A stretch of 51,699 nucleotides of DNA. Source: Saccoglossus kowalevskii. Its lineage: Eukaryota > Hemichordata > Enteropneusta > Harrimaniidae. The stretch lies in contig NW_003129864.1 of NCBI RefSeq assembly GCF_000003605.2, positions 189,901 to 241,599 on the forward strand. Direction: 5' to 3'. This document shows, one piece after another, positions 1 through 39,000 of this stretch (position 1 is the first letter of the stretch; each line of letters opens with the position of its first letter). The notes under the pieces are model-generated. The model made no database searches and was not told where the DNA came from. It saw only the letters and a program-made list of their open reading frames with translations. The translations under genes and the position numbers were made by a program.

Positions 1-1026
1 TGATTGTTGCTATGCGAAATGACAATGATTGTTGCTACGGGGAATGACAATGTTGCTATGGGGAATGACAATTTTGCTATGGGGAATGACAATGATTGTT
101 GCTATGTGAAATGACAATGATTGTTGCTATGTAGAATGACAATGATTGTTGCTATGTATAATGACAATGATTGTTGCTATGCGAAATGACAATGTTGCTA
201 TGGGGAATGACAATGTTGCTATGGGGAATGAGAATGATTGTTGCTATGTGAAATGAGAATGATTGTCGCTATGTAAAATGAGAATGATTGTTGCTATGTG
301 AAATGACAATGATGTTTGCTATGTGAAATGACAATGATGTTTGCTATGCGAAATGACAATGATTGTTGCTATGTGAAATGACAATGATTGTTGCTATGCG
401 AAATGACAATGATTGTTGCTATGCGAAATGACAATGATTGTTGCTATGTGAAATGACAATGATTGTTGCTATGTGAATGACAATGATTGTTGCTATGTGA
501 AATGACAATGATTGTTGCTATGCGAAATGACAATGATTGTTGCTATGTGAAATGACAATGATTGTTGCTATGTGGAATGACAATGATTGTTGCTATGTGA
601 AATGACAATGATTGTGACTATGCGAAATGACAATGTTGCTATGGGGAATGACAGTGATTGTTGCTATGCGAAATGACAGTGATTGTTGCTATGGGGAATG
701 ACAGTGATTGTTGCTATGCGGAATGACAGTGATTGTTGCTATGTGAAATGACTGATTGTTGCTATGTAGAATGACAATGATAGTTGCTATGTATAATGAC
801 AATGATTGTTGCTATGCGAAATTACAATGTTGCTATGGGGAATGACAATGTTGCTATGGGGAATGAGAATGATTGTTGCTATGTGAAATGAGAATGATTG
901 TCGCTATGTAAAATGAGAATGATTGTTGCTATGTGAAATGACAATGATGTTTGCTATGCGAAATGACAATGATTGTTGCTATGCGAAATGACAATGATTG
1001 TTACTATGTGAAATGACAGTGATTCG
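1..1026. repeat. Minisatellite, about 25-bp unit, with 21-bp variants
   Basis: Roughly 40 tandem units built around TGACAATGATTGTTGCTATG followed by a variable 4-6 bases (GCGAAA, TGAAA, GGGGA). Shorter 21-bp units lack the ATGATT part. Most units contain the odd palindrome ACAAT-G-ATTGT. The array begins before the window. A block at about 125-345 recurs at about 760-980 with an offset of 635 bp, including the same rare variants. Confidence 0.97.
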
Positions 1027-4000
1027 TTACTTTGAATAGCATGTTTCAATTAACAATCACTAAGGTACTGGTATCATTAAATGTGATTATTCCCGAAATG
1101 AGAAGTTGGTAACATTGAAGTGGTTCCCTTTATCATAGTTTGTTTCAATATGAATATGCTTTGTCATAATTAATTTTGAATACAAACACATTTTGGGGTT
1201 GAAACAGTTGGAAAGCAGTCTACCAAATGTCCTTTATAGATGTTAATATCTTACAAAAACATTGGTGCCTAATTTGTTTAATTATTTTAAGGGGCACAAT
1301 TTCCAGCTTTATTCAAAGTAATTCGGATATTTTAGTATAAAAACAAATGCCTCATCTCAGAAAAGAAGAGCTGAATAGATTCATAAAACACGCATCATAA
1401 CAGAAAATCTTAGCTGGCTTTTGTACAGCGGTCTGTCAAAAATTAATGATTCACTGAGACAAATATGAACTGCCTTATTATATTCATTGTGTGACTACTG
1501 TATTTGAAAAGTAAAAAAAAGGCCCTCTATGAATAGCTATCATGTCGCCAGCTCTGCTTTGTGTGCAAATCAACTTGAATAGTTAGTTGAGAATCTACAT
1601 CTTCAAACACTGCAATCTTTGTTTTTGAAGTATGTTTTTAAATCAGTATTATAAAAGCTCTATCATTCTGTTCTAATAGCTGAAACAAATTCCTGTGAAT
1701 TTTCATTTGTCGAATGAACTGTTTGTCAAATACAAAATTCTTTTTTATGTATTTTTTGATTTGATAACTTTTTTAATAGGTTTTTTATTAGCTTCAGATC
1801 TTGATCAAAGTTTGGCACCCAGTTCATAGGAGTGCTTATATTGATTTTCTGACATCTTGTTTTCTGTAAAGATTTTATTGGTAGGTTTGCAAATGTGTAT
1901 CAGACTGTGCAAAAACTCTCCATGAGTTGGTTTTGAAACCCAGTCTAGTATTCCCATGGGATTTGGGAGATACATTACCAAGATAAATGATTTGCTTCAT
2001 GGAACACATACAACATTTTCACTGAGATCAGTGACCTTTGAATGTGTATCACCAGTAGAAACCATCAAAATATTTTATCAGATTTTCTCAATTTTACCAT
2101 ATTTTCATACAGAACATCTGTCGTTCATACTCGGGGAAGACTTTATACTAATGAATAAGGTGACCAAGTTTGAAATAGAATTTGTAAAGTTATTGTGCAT
2201 ACAATATCAATTATTAACAATGACGACAACATCTGACAGAAATTTTTTCCTTAATATACCATTCCCTGCCATCTTTGACGGTACTGGCAAGGTAGAAATG
2301 TGTAGAAATAGAGCAGACCACTTCACACTCGTCGTCCTAGTATGTCACAATTAAATTTGGGTAAACATGAACAGTTTACTATGTGCCTTTGAACTTCAAA
2401 CAGACCAACAGTGTACCTGACATAATCACACCAAAAACACTTGAAAAGATATTGTAACAGAAAAGATAAAATAGCTCGCATGATTGGAGCACAACTACAA
2501 ATTAGTCAATTATGCAAATAGTTAAAGCCAAACTCCTATAACAGTTAGATTCTGAAATAAACAGCTCTTGATTGTGACAAGGATAATGTGATTTTTTTCA
2601 GAAATAAACATTACACAGGTTGATTACTATTCAAAGTATGTAATCAATGATGCTGATTGGTTCAATAAATTGAGAGCATGCATGCATTTTTCAAAGACAA
2701 CACAAGAACACAGCGTTTCTTTACAAAACCAGCAAAAATCTTAGATAATTTATTAATCCATAACTTTGTTTAATAATAAATTCAAGGAAAAAAACACCAT
2801 TGAACAATTTGTTGTGTTACAGTTCTCTGTTTAAATGCAAAACATTACTTAGCAACACTCCTAATTGCTATATATGGTTTCCTAGGCAACTACACATGTA
2901 GAAAAAGGGATAATTCTTATATACAAAGTGAGGGGGACACGGAACCTACTTAATAACTTACAGATGTTTGTTTGTTTTTTAAAAAAGCAAAAGAAAACTT
3001 TTTTTCCCCATTCATGGAAGTTTTAACAAAAAACTGTGTACAATTAACTTAAAAGGTTTGATTGAAACAGAACTCAAATAAACACCTCTGTGCAATGTGG
3101 TGGTGGGGGAATCAAAGCCTGCAAAAGTGTACTGTCAAACACCCCCCCCTCCACAAATTGAATAAAAGTTATTAGAAAATAGTGACATTTGTGTCCAAGG
3201 GCAGTACATATTGTCATGGCAACAGGGATGTGCAGGTAATATACAGATAATCATTCAACACAGCAGTAGTCAATACACACACATTTCAGAGAAGAGCTAT
3301 TGTGTTGTGTTTAGTATATTGGATACTATATTATTCTCTCTGTCTGGTTCAAACCATTTATCAACAGCATTTTAGACAACTGTATTATCATGGACATGCA
3401 TGCTTCTGGTTAAAGTTCCAAGATCCCTGAGAATGATACCTCTCACCCTTACAGTTGCCAATATCTTGGTAGAATCTGAGGGCTAATAATTGAGGGTAAA
3501 ACCAATATATATACATGGGGGGGGGGGTAGCACTGGAAAGAAGTGACAGTTGAACATGTAACACTTGTGAAAAATAACATCTAAAATAATTGTAAAGAAG
3601 GATGCTCTTAAACTTGATTTTCCAATTGCAGTGAATGTTAGTTACAGCAGTGGTGGAGTTCATTGTTAAACAGATGGGCAGACAGCGGGTACTAAACAGA
3701 CAGGCAGGCAGGCAGGCAGGCAGGCAAACTGCAGGTTCCATGGGAATAATCTGTGACTTTGAGCAGCATGTTCAAACATCTCTCGATGATAGCAGCATTA
3801 TTTTCAATGTCTAAACACATCCCAATCATTTCAAATTATAAACACATCTGAGGTGAATACAGATTTGAATCTTCAGTAGCGGGTAATAATCCAAGACTTG
3901 ACGGAGAGCTGCTTTCCAGGTCTCTATGAAATGGGGTCCACAATGGATTACAGAGTTTTCCATGTATGGATGCAATGCATAAACATTCATACATAATCTC

Positions 4001-4089
4001 ATAGCAAAAAATACACTATAAATGTCAGTTGCATCTGTACATTTCACTGACAATGTACATTCCTGTGTCGTCCATGGCAACACAATCAG
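1027..4089. other. Region 3' of Groucho/TLE, no recognisable gene
   Basis: AT-rich sequence between minisatellite and stop codon. It may contain the longer 3' UTR on the minus strand. Small features: a (CAGG)n run at 3701-3727, a G10 run near 3520-3529 and a C run near 3144-3151. Open frames such as 1956-2354 (+) and 3388-3741 (-) resemble no family I know. Confidence 0.5.
3701..3727. repeat. (CAGG)n microsatellite
   Basis: About seven perfect tetranucleotide copies, downstream of the gene. They create the Leu-Pro-Ala-Cys repeat of a spurious minus-strand open frame. Confidence 0.95.
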
Positions 4090-4132
4090 CGTCTTTATTT
4101 TAATATATATATATTTATATAGTGATCATCTT
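4090..4132 (-). promoter_or_regulatory. Start of Groucho/TLE 3' UTR with a proximal AATAAA
   Basis: Directly after the stop codon the minus strand is very AT-rich. It contains AATAAA (4099-4094) only about 34 nt past the stop. TLE 3' UTRs are usually longer, so this may be a minor site. Another AATAAA lies at 2754-2749. Which is used cannot be told from the sequence. Confidence 0.4.
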
Positions 4133-32030
<27,898 letters not shown>

Positions 32031-33000
32031 GGCGCCTCGAATCGTGCCGTCGACCAGGCAAACGTCGTAAAAGTCGAAGAAATGGATCACAGGTCGTCCA
32101 GAGAACGAAAGACTTGGTTCTATTTGTTAAAGAATCACTTGCTGCAGTTGACAAACGTTGCGGAGCTTTTGTAAGTTACACCGACAATTAGACCGTTGCA
32201 TATAGAATCCCAATCCTACCACTTTCCCACGAACTGTTCAGACCACCTTTTTCCTTAGATTCCACTCTCCAAATTCGCCCGCCGAGGGACGAAAAGGAGC
32301 GAGATTTCGGGTCGTAATCGCGATTCGGGACGGGGTCGTTCGCCGTAACGATCGTCGACGCTGAGAAAATGCCACACACAAGTATATCTGTACACGCGGT
32401 TCATGTAGAGCGACAAAAGGAGGGCAAATACACTTGCCATATAAGGCAAATAAATGATTGGCCCTATCAACGAAACCAATCAAACATGACCACCATTAGC
32501 GCGCACAGTAAAGAAGCCCACGTGGTACAGCAAAGACGGCGACTAGCTGTAACAGACTGGCCAATCACAACAAGGGATTACCCGCAGAGCAGCTGCGACT
32601 CATCCGATAATGAGGCAAATCTGTCAATCATCAGCTTCCCAAGCGCTACCTTGTAGTTGTCAATCAAAGTAACGTGGGCTGTGTTGACATATCCGCCCAC
32701 TATGCTTAGCTGATTATAAGTGCCTGAAGTGGCAACTGGAACAATTCATTCGATAACATGTACGGGGAAGACAGCTTGTTGTCCAAAGTTTATTGCGTTG
32801 CCAAGCTCATATTGCTCAAAAGGAGTACTCTTCGCGCCGGAAATTACGAGTTCATTCCACTAGCGCGCTCGATGAAAATACAGCGCGGCGGATTTTTTAA
32901 CGGCGGATCTCGGGCTTGAGGTGAGCGGGAAAAAAAACTTTTGGGAAGCTACAAGCTGAAATAAAATACCGCTCTACGCACACCTGTCAATGGAACCTCA
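32031..33000 (-). promoter_or_regulatory. Probable 5' UTR and promoter region of Groucho/TLE, CpG-richer than surroundings
   Basis: Upstream of the start codon CpG frequency rises clearly, above all at 32260-32360 and 32840-32930, against an AT-rich background. Motifs seen: CSL-type CGTGGGAA on the minus strand (32224-32231), CArG box CCATATAAGG (32437-32446), CCAAT on the minus strand (32457-32461) and on the plus strand (32476-32480, 32561-32565). No transcription start can be fixed. A non-coding upstream exon is possible. Confidence 0.55.
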
Positions 33001-36000
33001 GAGACAAAAAGACCAAGTTCTAATCACTGGATTTTCGTTGTAGTCATTAGAAGGTAACAGATGCCGCTTTCGGGTGGTTAACACCGAAAGGACTGAGCGG
33101 CATTCACGCTGTGCCACGGTGATCAATGTCCCTTTTTGCTTCACAATAGCGGGCAGTATTATGTGTCACTCGACGCCGATATATACGCGTATATCTATTT
33201 TTAAACAACTACTTCAAGCGCTATGGGTATACAATTTTCATAAAGCGGCTAAAATCTCTCCAAAAAAAGGACTAAGAACAGCTTTACAACGCACACGAAA
33301 AGATGGGATTTACCAAAGTAGCGCTTACGGGGTAGATTGGAAAAGGCGATTTTCATTTGACACCACTATATCTTCGAGCAATTCAGAGTAAACATGGGAA
33401 GACAAAAAAAAACGCTTTCTTTTAACCACAAGAGTAAAATCAAAAAAAATATATAACTTTATTATTTTATACATTCTATTCGAATGGTGTTTTGATAATT
33501 GTCGATGTCAGTAAGACAATAGAACGAATATAGACACACATGTTAAATATACTGGTCGTTCTTTTGAAACAGTGTAAGCTTCTAATATGGGGCTCTTCGG
33601 CTTTGTTTCTGAAAAATCCGTTCACAGATACGGAGCAATCTGGGTCGAAATATTCTGTTGCGAACGCGGACGTGGGGTTCAGCTTGACTTGTGAAAGAGC
33701 AATGAAAACGACAAAATATTGACAATGACACCAAAGAAAGTCATAAGAATAAGTCGACACCGTTATGAAACTTCTATTATTGCAATTTATTTCAGAAACC
33801 ATATTGCTTGCACGCTTGCTTCATAATAATTTGCAATTTGAGCTGCACTACACTGATACGACCCGTACATATACATATAGATATAGGTATTACACCGCGC
33901 AAGATGAAATAAAAATCACACTATGACACGAAGGTATATCGGCCTCTTAGCACATTGACAACATGGTTTCCATTTACGTACGCTGTTCTTGGTGGGAAGT
34001 TGACAACGGTGTCACGTGACTCGCCAAAAGGAAACAGTATTGAACTTTAGACACAATGGGTTAGTTGTAATATGATCCAAAGAAACACGACACTACGTGA
34101 ACGATGATAAAAAAAAATACCACGCCGCCCTGTTCTTTATCTGTTGATGTATTCGAAACGAGTGATTACAAAGTCGCACGCAAATGTAATTACGTCAGGA
34201 TATCGGAGTGTCGAAAATACAATGTATTAACAGTGACGAAGCCAGCCTCCACATCGATGTGTCGCAACTGCCGTCAATATAATTGCACCCATTGATATCG
34301 ACTGGGCTTATTGCGATGAAAGCCGTGTGGCAGCCGCCCTTTGTTTAAATCTTAACGTTTGTGAAAAGGGGGCCGAGCACACTTCTTTGCATTGAGCCTG
34401 GGCGCATGCACGATACATATCCCCGGGGATTCCTGCTAATATGTGCAGTTTTCATTTTCAACAGACCGTTAAAAATACCATATACTTTATTGGTCTTCAC
34501 TCAATCAAACGTGCCAAGGCTGATCGACATGGTATCTTGTTTTCTGTGAAGCGCCAACCACGTGACAGTGAGACTTCGACATAATCTGAGAAATGATATA
34601 GCTAAATATACACGACCGCATCAGCCATCACATTTGAACGGGCCTACAAATTTAATTTTAATAGAACTCGAATGGCATGAAAACACACAACACTGCTTCG
34701 AAGTAGGCGTAAGCTGTACATCGTGAGCGCGCATCCATATCGGGAATTACAGTATTGGCTGAATATCCCATGCCATAGAACACGTACACTTCTAAAAACT
34801 CTGACAACGAAATAAAAATCCCCGACACACTCACAATTTGACAATTAAAACCATTCTTATTGTTTCCAATACGCGTGATTTATACTCTCAAACTGGCATT
34901 ATAGAAATTGTAACATATTGCAGCAGGAATTCTTTGTTTCTTCCACGATTTCACTGATGCTTAATTAATTGAATTAACACCAATCAATGAGCTATTTGTT
35001 TCATTCCACGTGATCGGAACTCAAAGTATAGCTTTCAACACGCATCTTTTCCCATCGTCACTGACCAAGGATCACACAGGGGCTGGCAGTTCAAAATGCC
35101 CCAACCCCACCATTATGGAGAATCACCTTTAACGGCCCCTAACAAGCCAGGCATATCAAGAAAATAGAGTGTTTAAAGCTTTTGTGAATTGCTAATTAAC
35201 AGGTATTAGAGATATTTGAGTGCTGCGAGTCTGCATTAGTAAGATTGTATTAAAAATTGAACACACTTCGGGACGCCTTGTCAGTTCTAGTTCACCAAGG
35301 GGAAATGGACTGCACATCCTTTTTGCGCGCGCATTTTCATCCAGTCTCCCGCAATTGCCAGCTCATTTGGCACGTTAATCAGAACAAATAAAAAATACAG
35401 GCGGCTGCAGCGTCTGAAAAGCGAATTTCATAAAGGCTTGAATGATGCCTTAGGAGTCTTTCATGCAAGCGATCAAACAAAACAGAGTGTGCGATTCAAC
35501 GAGTTGCCACTTGAACAGTCGGATTTCAATACCAACAACACACTCGTTGGCCACTCTGCAGTCTGTCGTTGGCCGCCGCTAACAAATGCATCTTTTTTGC
35601 TTCATTGACTCCCTTTGCTTCAGCTGACACAAAATGCACCGATGGCGTATTACTTACATCAAATTTCGAAGGAAAAACCTCGTTAAGGTACATCGGATGT
35701 AAAACGAAGAGATATAATAAAATCTGGCGCCAAAGTAAAGAAAATCACACTCGCTAATTCCCTGTCACATTTTGGCACCTGAAATTGCCTTCCTACTGTA
35801 TTTAAAATGTTTATGCTTGGACGGAGCACAATCCGCATCTGTGATAGTTCACTATGCGCCGCCTTAGACGCATTAAAATATTCATAAAAACATACATTTC
35901 TCGAAAGCTGAAAAAGAATTTTGACAGTTAACAGTTCTTTTTTGCCATGGCAACGATGGCATTTACTTTCAGAATAAAGTAATGTGTGTTCTTTTGTAGA

Positions 36001-39000
36001 CTTGTCATCGAGGCAAGCATAAAATGAAATATTTTAAAGCACAGTCAACTATTGCTTGTGTTGTCACCTGTGACCGACTCCAGATCGGCTGGTATCGGAA
36101 CACATACACACAGTCGGTTAAACCAGTTGCACTCTACATCCGAATGTGCGTTTCATTTTAACCACACCCATTGCATTTTATATTTATGAAAACGATATCA
36201 TCCATTTCATTATTGATACTTTCTTTTCTTATTAATTATGTAGTTGTGTTTGCACAAGTTGAATATTTGTTATTGTATTAAACTATTAATTGCCACCGAA
36301 CGTTCTCCTATGACTGTCTTATTATTCCAGTAATATACGGGTATATTCTCATTGAGGGATACGGGATATTTTTAGACGCATCGTACAGTTGTTTGTTTCG
36401 TCATTCGTCGCTGATATGCCAATTAATTAAGTCTACTAAAGCGTCACGGTCCCCGCGACGCGACGTGTTTGTTATGGGGCCCACGCGACATTTACAACGC
36501 GCGTTTGTTTACACGACATTCCAAAGCGCGCTACAAGATAACTGCTGTGTCTTACTCACGTTTCTAAGAATTGTTAATTTATAATAATTACACTTGATGT
36601 GAAAATGCACTTGATTGTGAGAATTTTATAGAGATCCCGGCAAGCCCAATGCTCAAAACAAAAAAACAAAAACGACCCATAATGAATGTATTTACTTTAA
36701 AGTTAGTATATCTGCAAATTTCGTCGATATCATGATAGAGAAACAGAGATTGAACTTTCAGCGCCATTCACTAATACGTGGCGACATTATAACAGCGCCA
36801 TTCAACTTTTAATTGTGACAAAACTATCATTCACACATCATTGACACACGATTTACATGCACCTTAATATTGAAAACCAGCATTTTAAAATAATATAGCG
36901 GAAGAGGAAATTTAAGTTTTGGCGTCGGTTGACTGAATATTACCTGACTAGAGGATGGCCTGGGTGACGAGAGAGGGGACAATCAGTGTTCAAAGATCGG
37001 ATGCATTAATACCAGGTGTAACGTTATATTCTACATTGCGGTCCATCCAGAACAAGGGAGAGAGAGAGTACTTGTAAAACACGAGATACATTAATTTCTA
37101 CAGTGAAATATAAAACCCGTGATACCTTTGTTACCTCGGTCTCTTTTCTTTGTGTATTTATGTTGCTAGTGTTTTGACCGTATGTTTGTGCATCGCTAAG
37201 TGTCATATTTGCAAACGTTTATACCTTGAACTTCGTTGCCTACAACACATAATTAGCGAGGGAAAGAGACTGACATTGGGATATTTAATACTTGCAGCTT
37301 ACTAATATCTGGTGTATCACTGTTTCCCGCAAAATTCTGCCTGGAGACTTGTTTGTATCATTCCAAAATATACATGATGCGAGAAAGAGAAATTCCAGCG
37401 TTTCCCGCCAAAACTTGAAAGAATACTACATAAATGTATAATCAGGGGAAAATATTGTATTATATTTTTATCTAGTCTTGTACATGTAGAGATAAAATTA
37501 CACAGAAAACGTACGTAATATGAGGGTGGATCAAGATAATTGAGAGAGGAACTAAACACCCACGCTTGATGTTACTGACTGATGAAAACAACATGTTCAC
37601 AGTTAGCCCAGTACACACGCCATACAACTCGAAATAACGCGCAGTACTAGTATATAACCAATAATTATTTATTGTCAATTCCTGATCAATTCTATTTATA
37701 TTCTCATTATCTGCACAATCATTCCAAGTTGACATAAACTGGCATGCAAACAAGTTCTATTTCAGTCAACCACACGCCATTCATACGTTTTACACTGGAC
37801 CCTACAATTGTGTCCATACTGTCTATATGTAGCATATGTAAGTGTATAAATAATCTCATTGAAATAGGATGATAACTCATTAAACGTAGCCGGCTCCTGT
37901 CTAAATGACAATAAAATGATAAAGTACACAGTCGCTTTTTATATCTCATTTTTATGATCTCTCACTTGTTCGGAAAATATGTTTATGCACTAAGGAGAGG
38001 GATTACCCAGAATTGTGTGTTCATGAGAATTCTCTTACCAGTGCTTTTTAAAATGTCATTCTTTGGTTTTGTGCAAAGGTGGATGTACAATAGCGCAATC
38101 GTCACTATAATATCTTGTGTGAATATTTACTATTCACTGACCCCTTTAATAACCAGATACACAATTAACTAAACTAAGTCACGTGCCAACGGTCATAGGT
38201 CGACATCGCTGTAATTAGTCTGTCTCGTATTTTATTTTGACGCTGAATATTATATTTGTATACTGATTATCATCCTGGTCTTTCAGAGGAAAATATGTAT
38301 TATTAGACGTGTTTAAATATGTCAAATATTGACAGCCCAATGAAAATGGATGTCTAAAAAATAATGGATAATTCCATATTTGCCAATTAAGATATTTTTA
38401 AATCGATATTTTACCCTTGGGATGAAGCTCATGTTTTCATGTTTCTCTGAAAAAAGGATGACATTTTAATGGAATATATGTGCAATGATTGGAATATACT
38501 GGGGCAGGTATCATCGGAAGTGCATGCCAGAGTACCAACCTGGAAAATAGGAGGATACTCCTAACGTGCTAGAAGGCTTTGACTCAACCCCTCTGAGCTC
38601 AACATCGCACCTGATATTGAAATTCCCGCTCGCAGACGACGTTTAAATTATTGTTCCTGGAACGAGGCTCAAATGATGTTATCGGCAGACGGTAGTCACG
38701 GGGGAATGACATCATTCCACGAACAGTGATAATAATAGTCCCTATAGAATGGAATTAATCTAGTGTCAAACAAGAATATAAGACCGATATAGAGTAATAT
38801 TACAACCAATCTAATGGCACAAACTTATCTCGTAGATCAGGTTAGGGACAAGCAGCCAAGCAGAAAAAGCCGACTGAAAATTTATGGTTGAACTTTAATT
38901 GAATATGAGAAGCAAGAAAGGAAAGAGATTGTGAGATACTGGGGATATAAATCCGATTAAATGATGCTATTATAATCCAAACAAAAATTAGATACATCTT

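Noticed and set aside
1956-2354. 132-residue plus-strand open frame, the longest outside repeats
   Set aside because: Unlike any family I know, no splice or start context, AT-rich region that may be the antisense of the 3' UTR.
3340-3355. GGTTCAAACC word resembling a tRNA B box
   Set aside because: Does not match the full B-box consensus and no A box or cloverleaf is found nearby.
3388-3741. 117-residue minus-strand open frame starting with a Leu-Pro-Ala-Cys repeat
   Set aside because: The repeat comes from the (CAGG)n microsatellite; the rest has no recognisable features.
33074-33391. 105-residue plus-strand open frame upstream of the gene
   Set aside because: No recognisable domain, begins inside the hairpin, no splice evidence; could be chance in a less AT-rich region.
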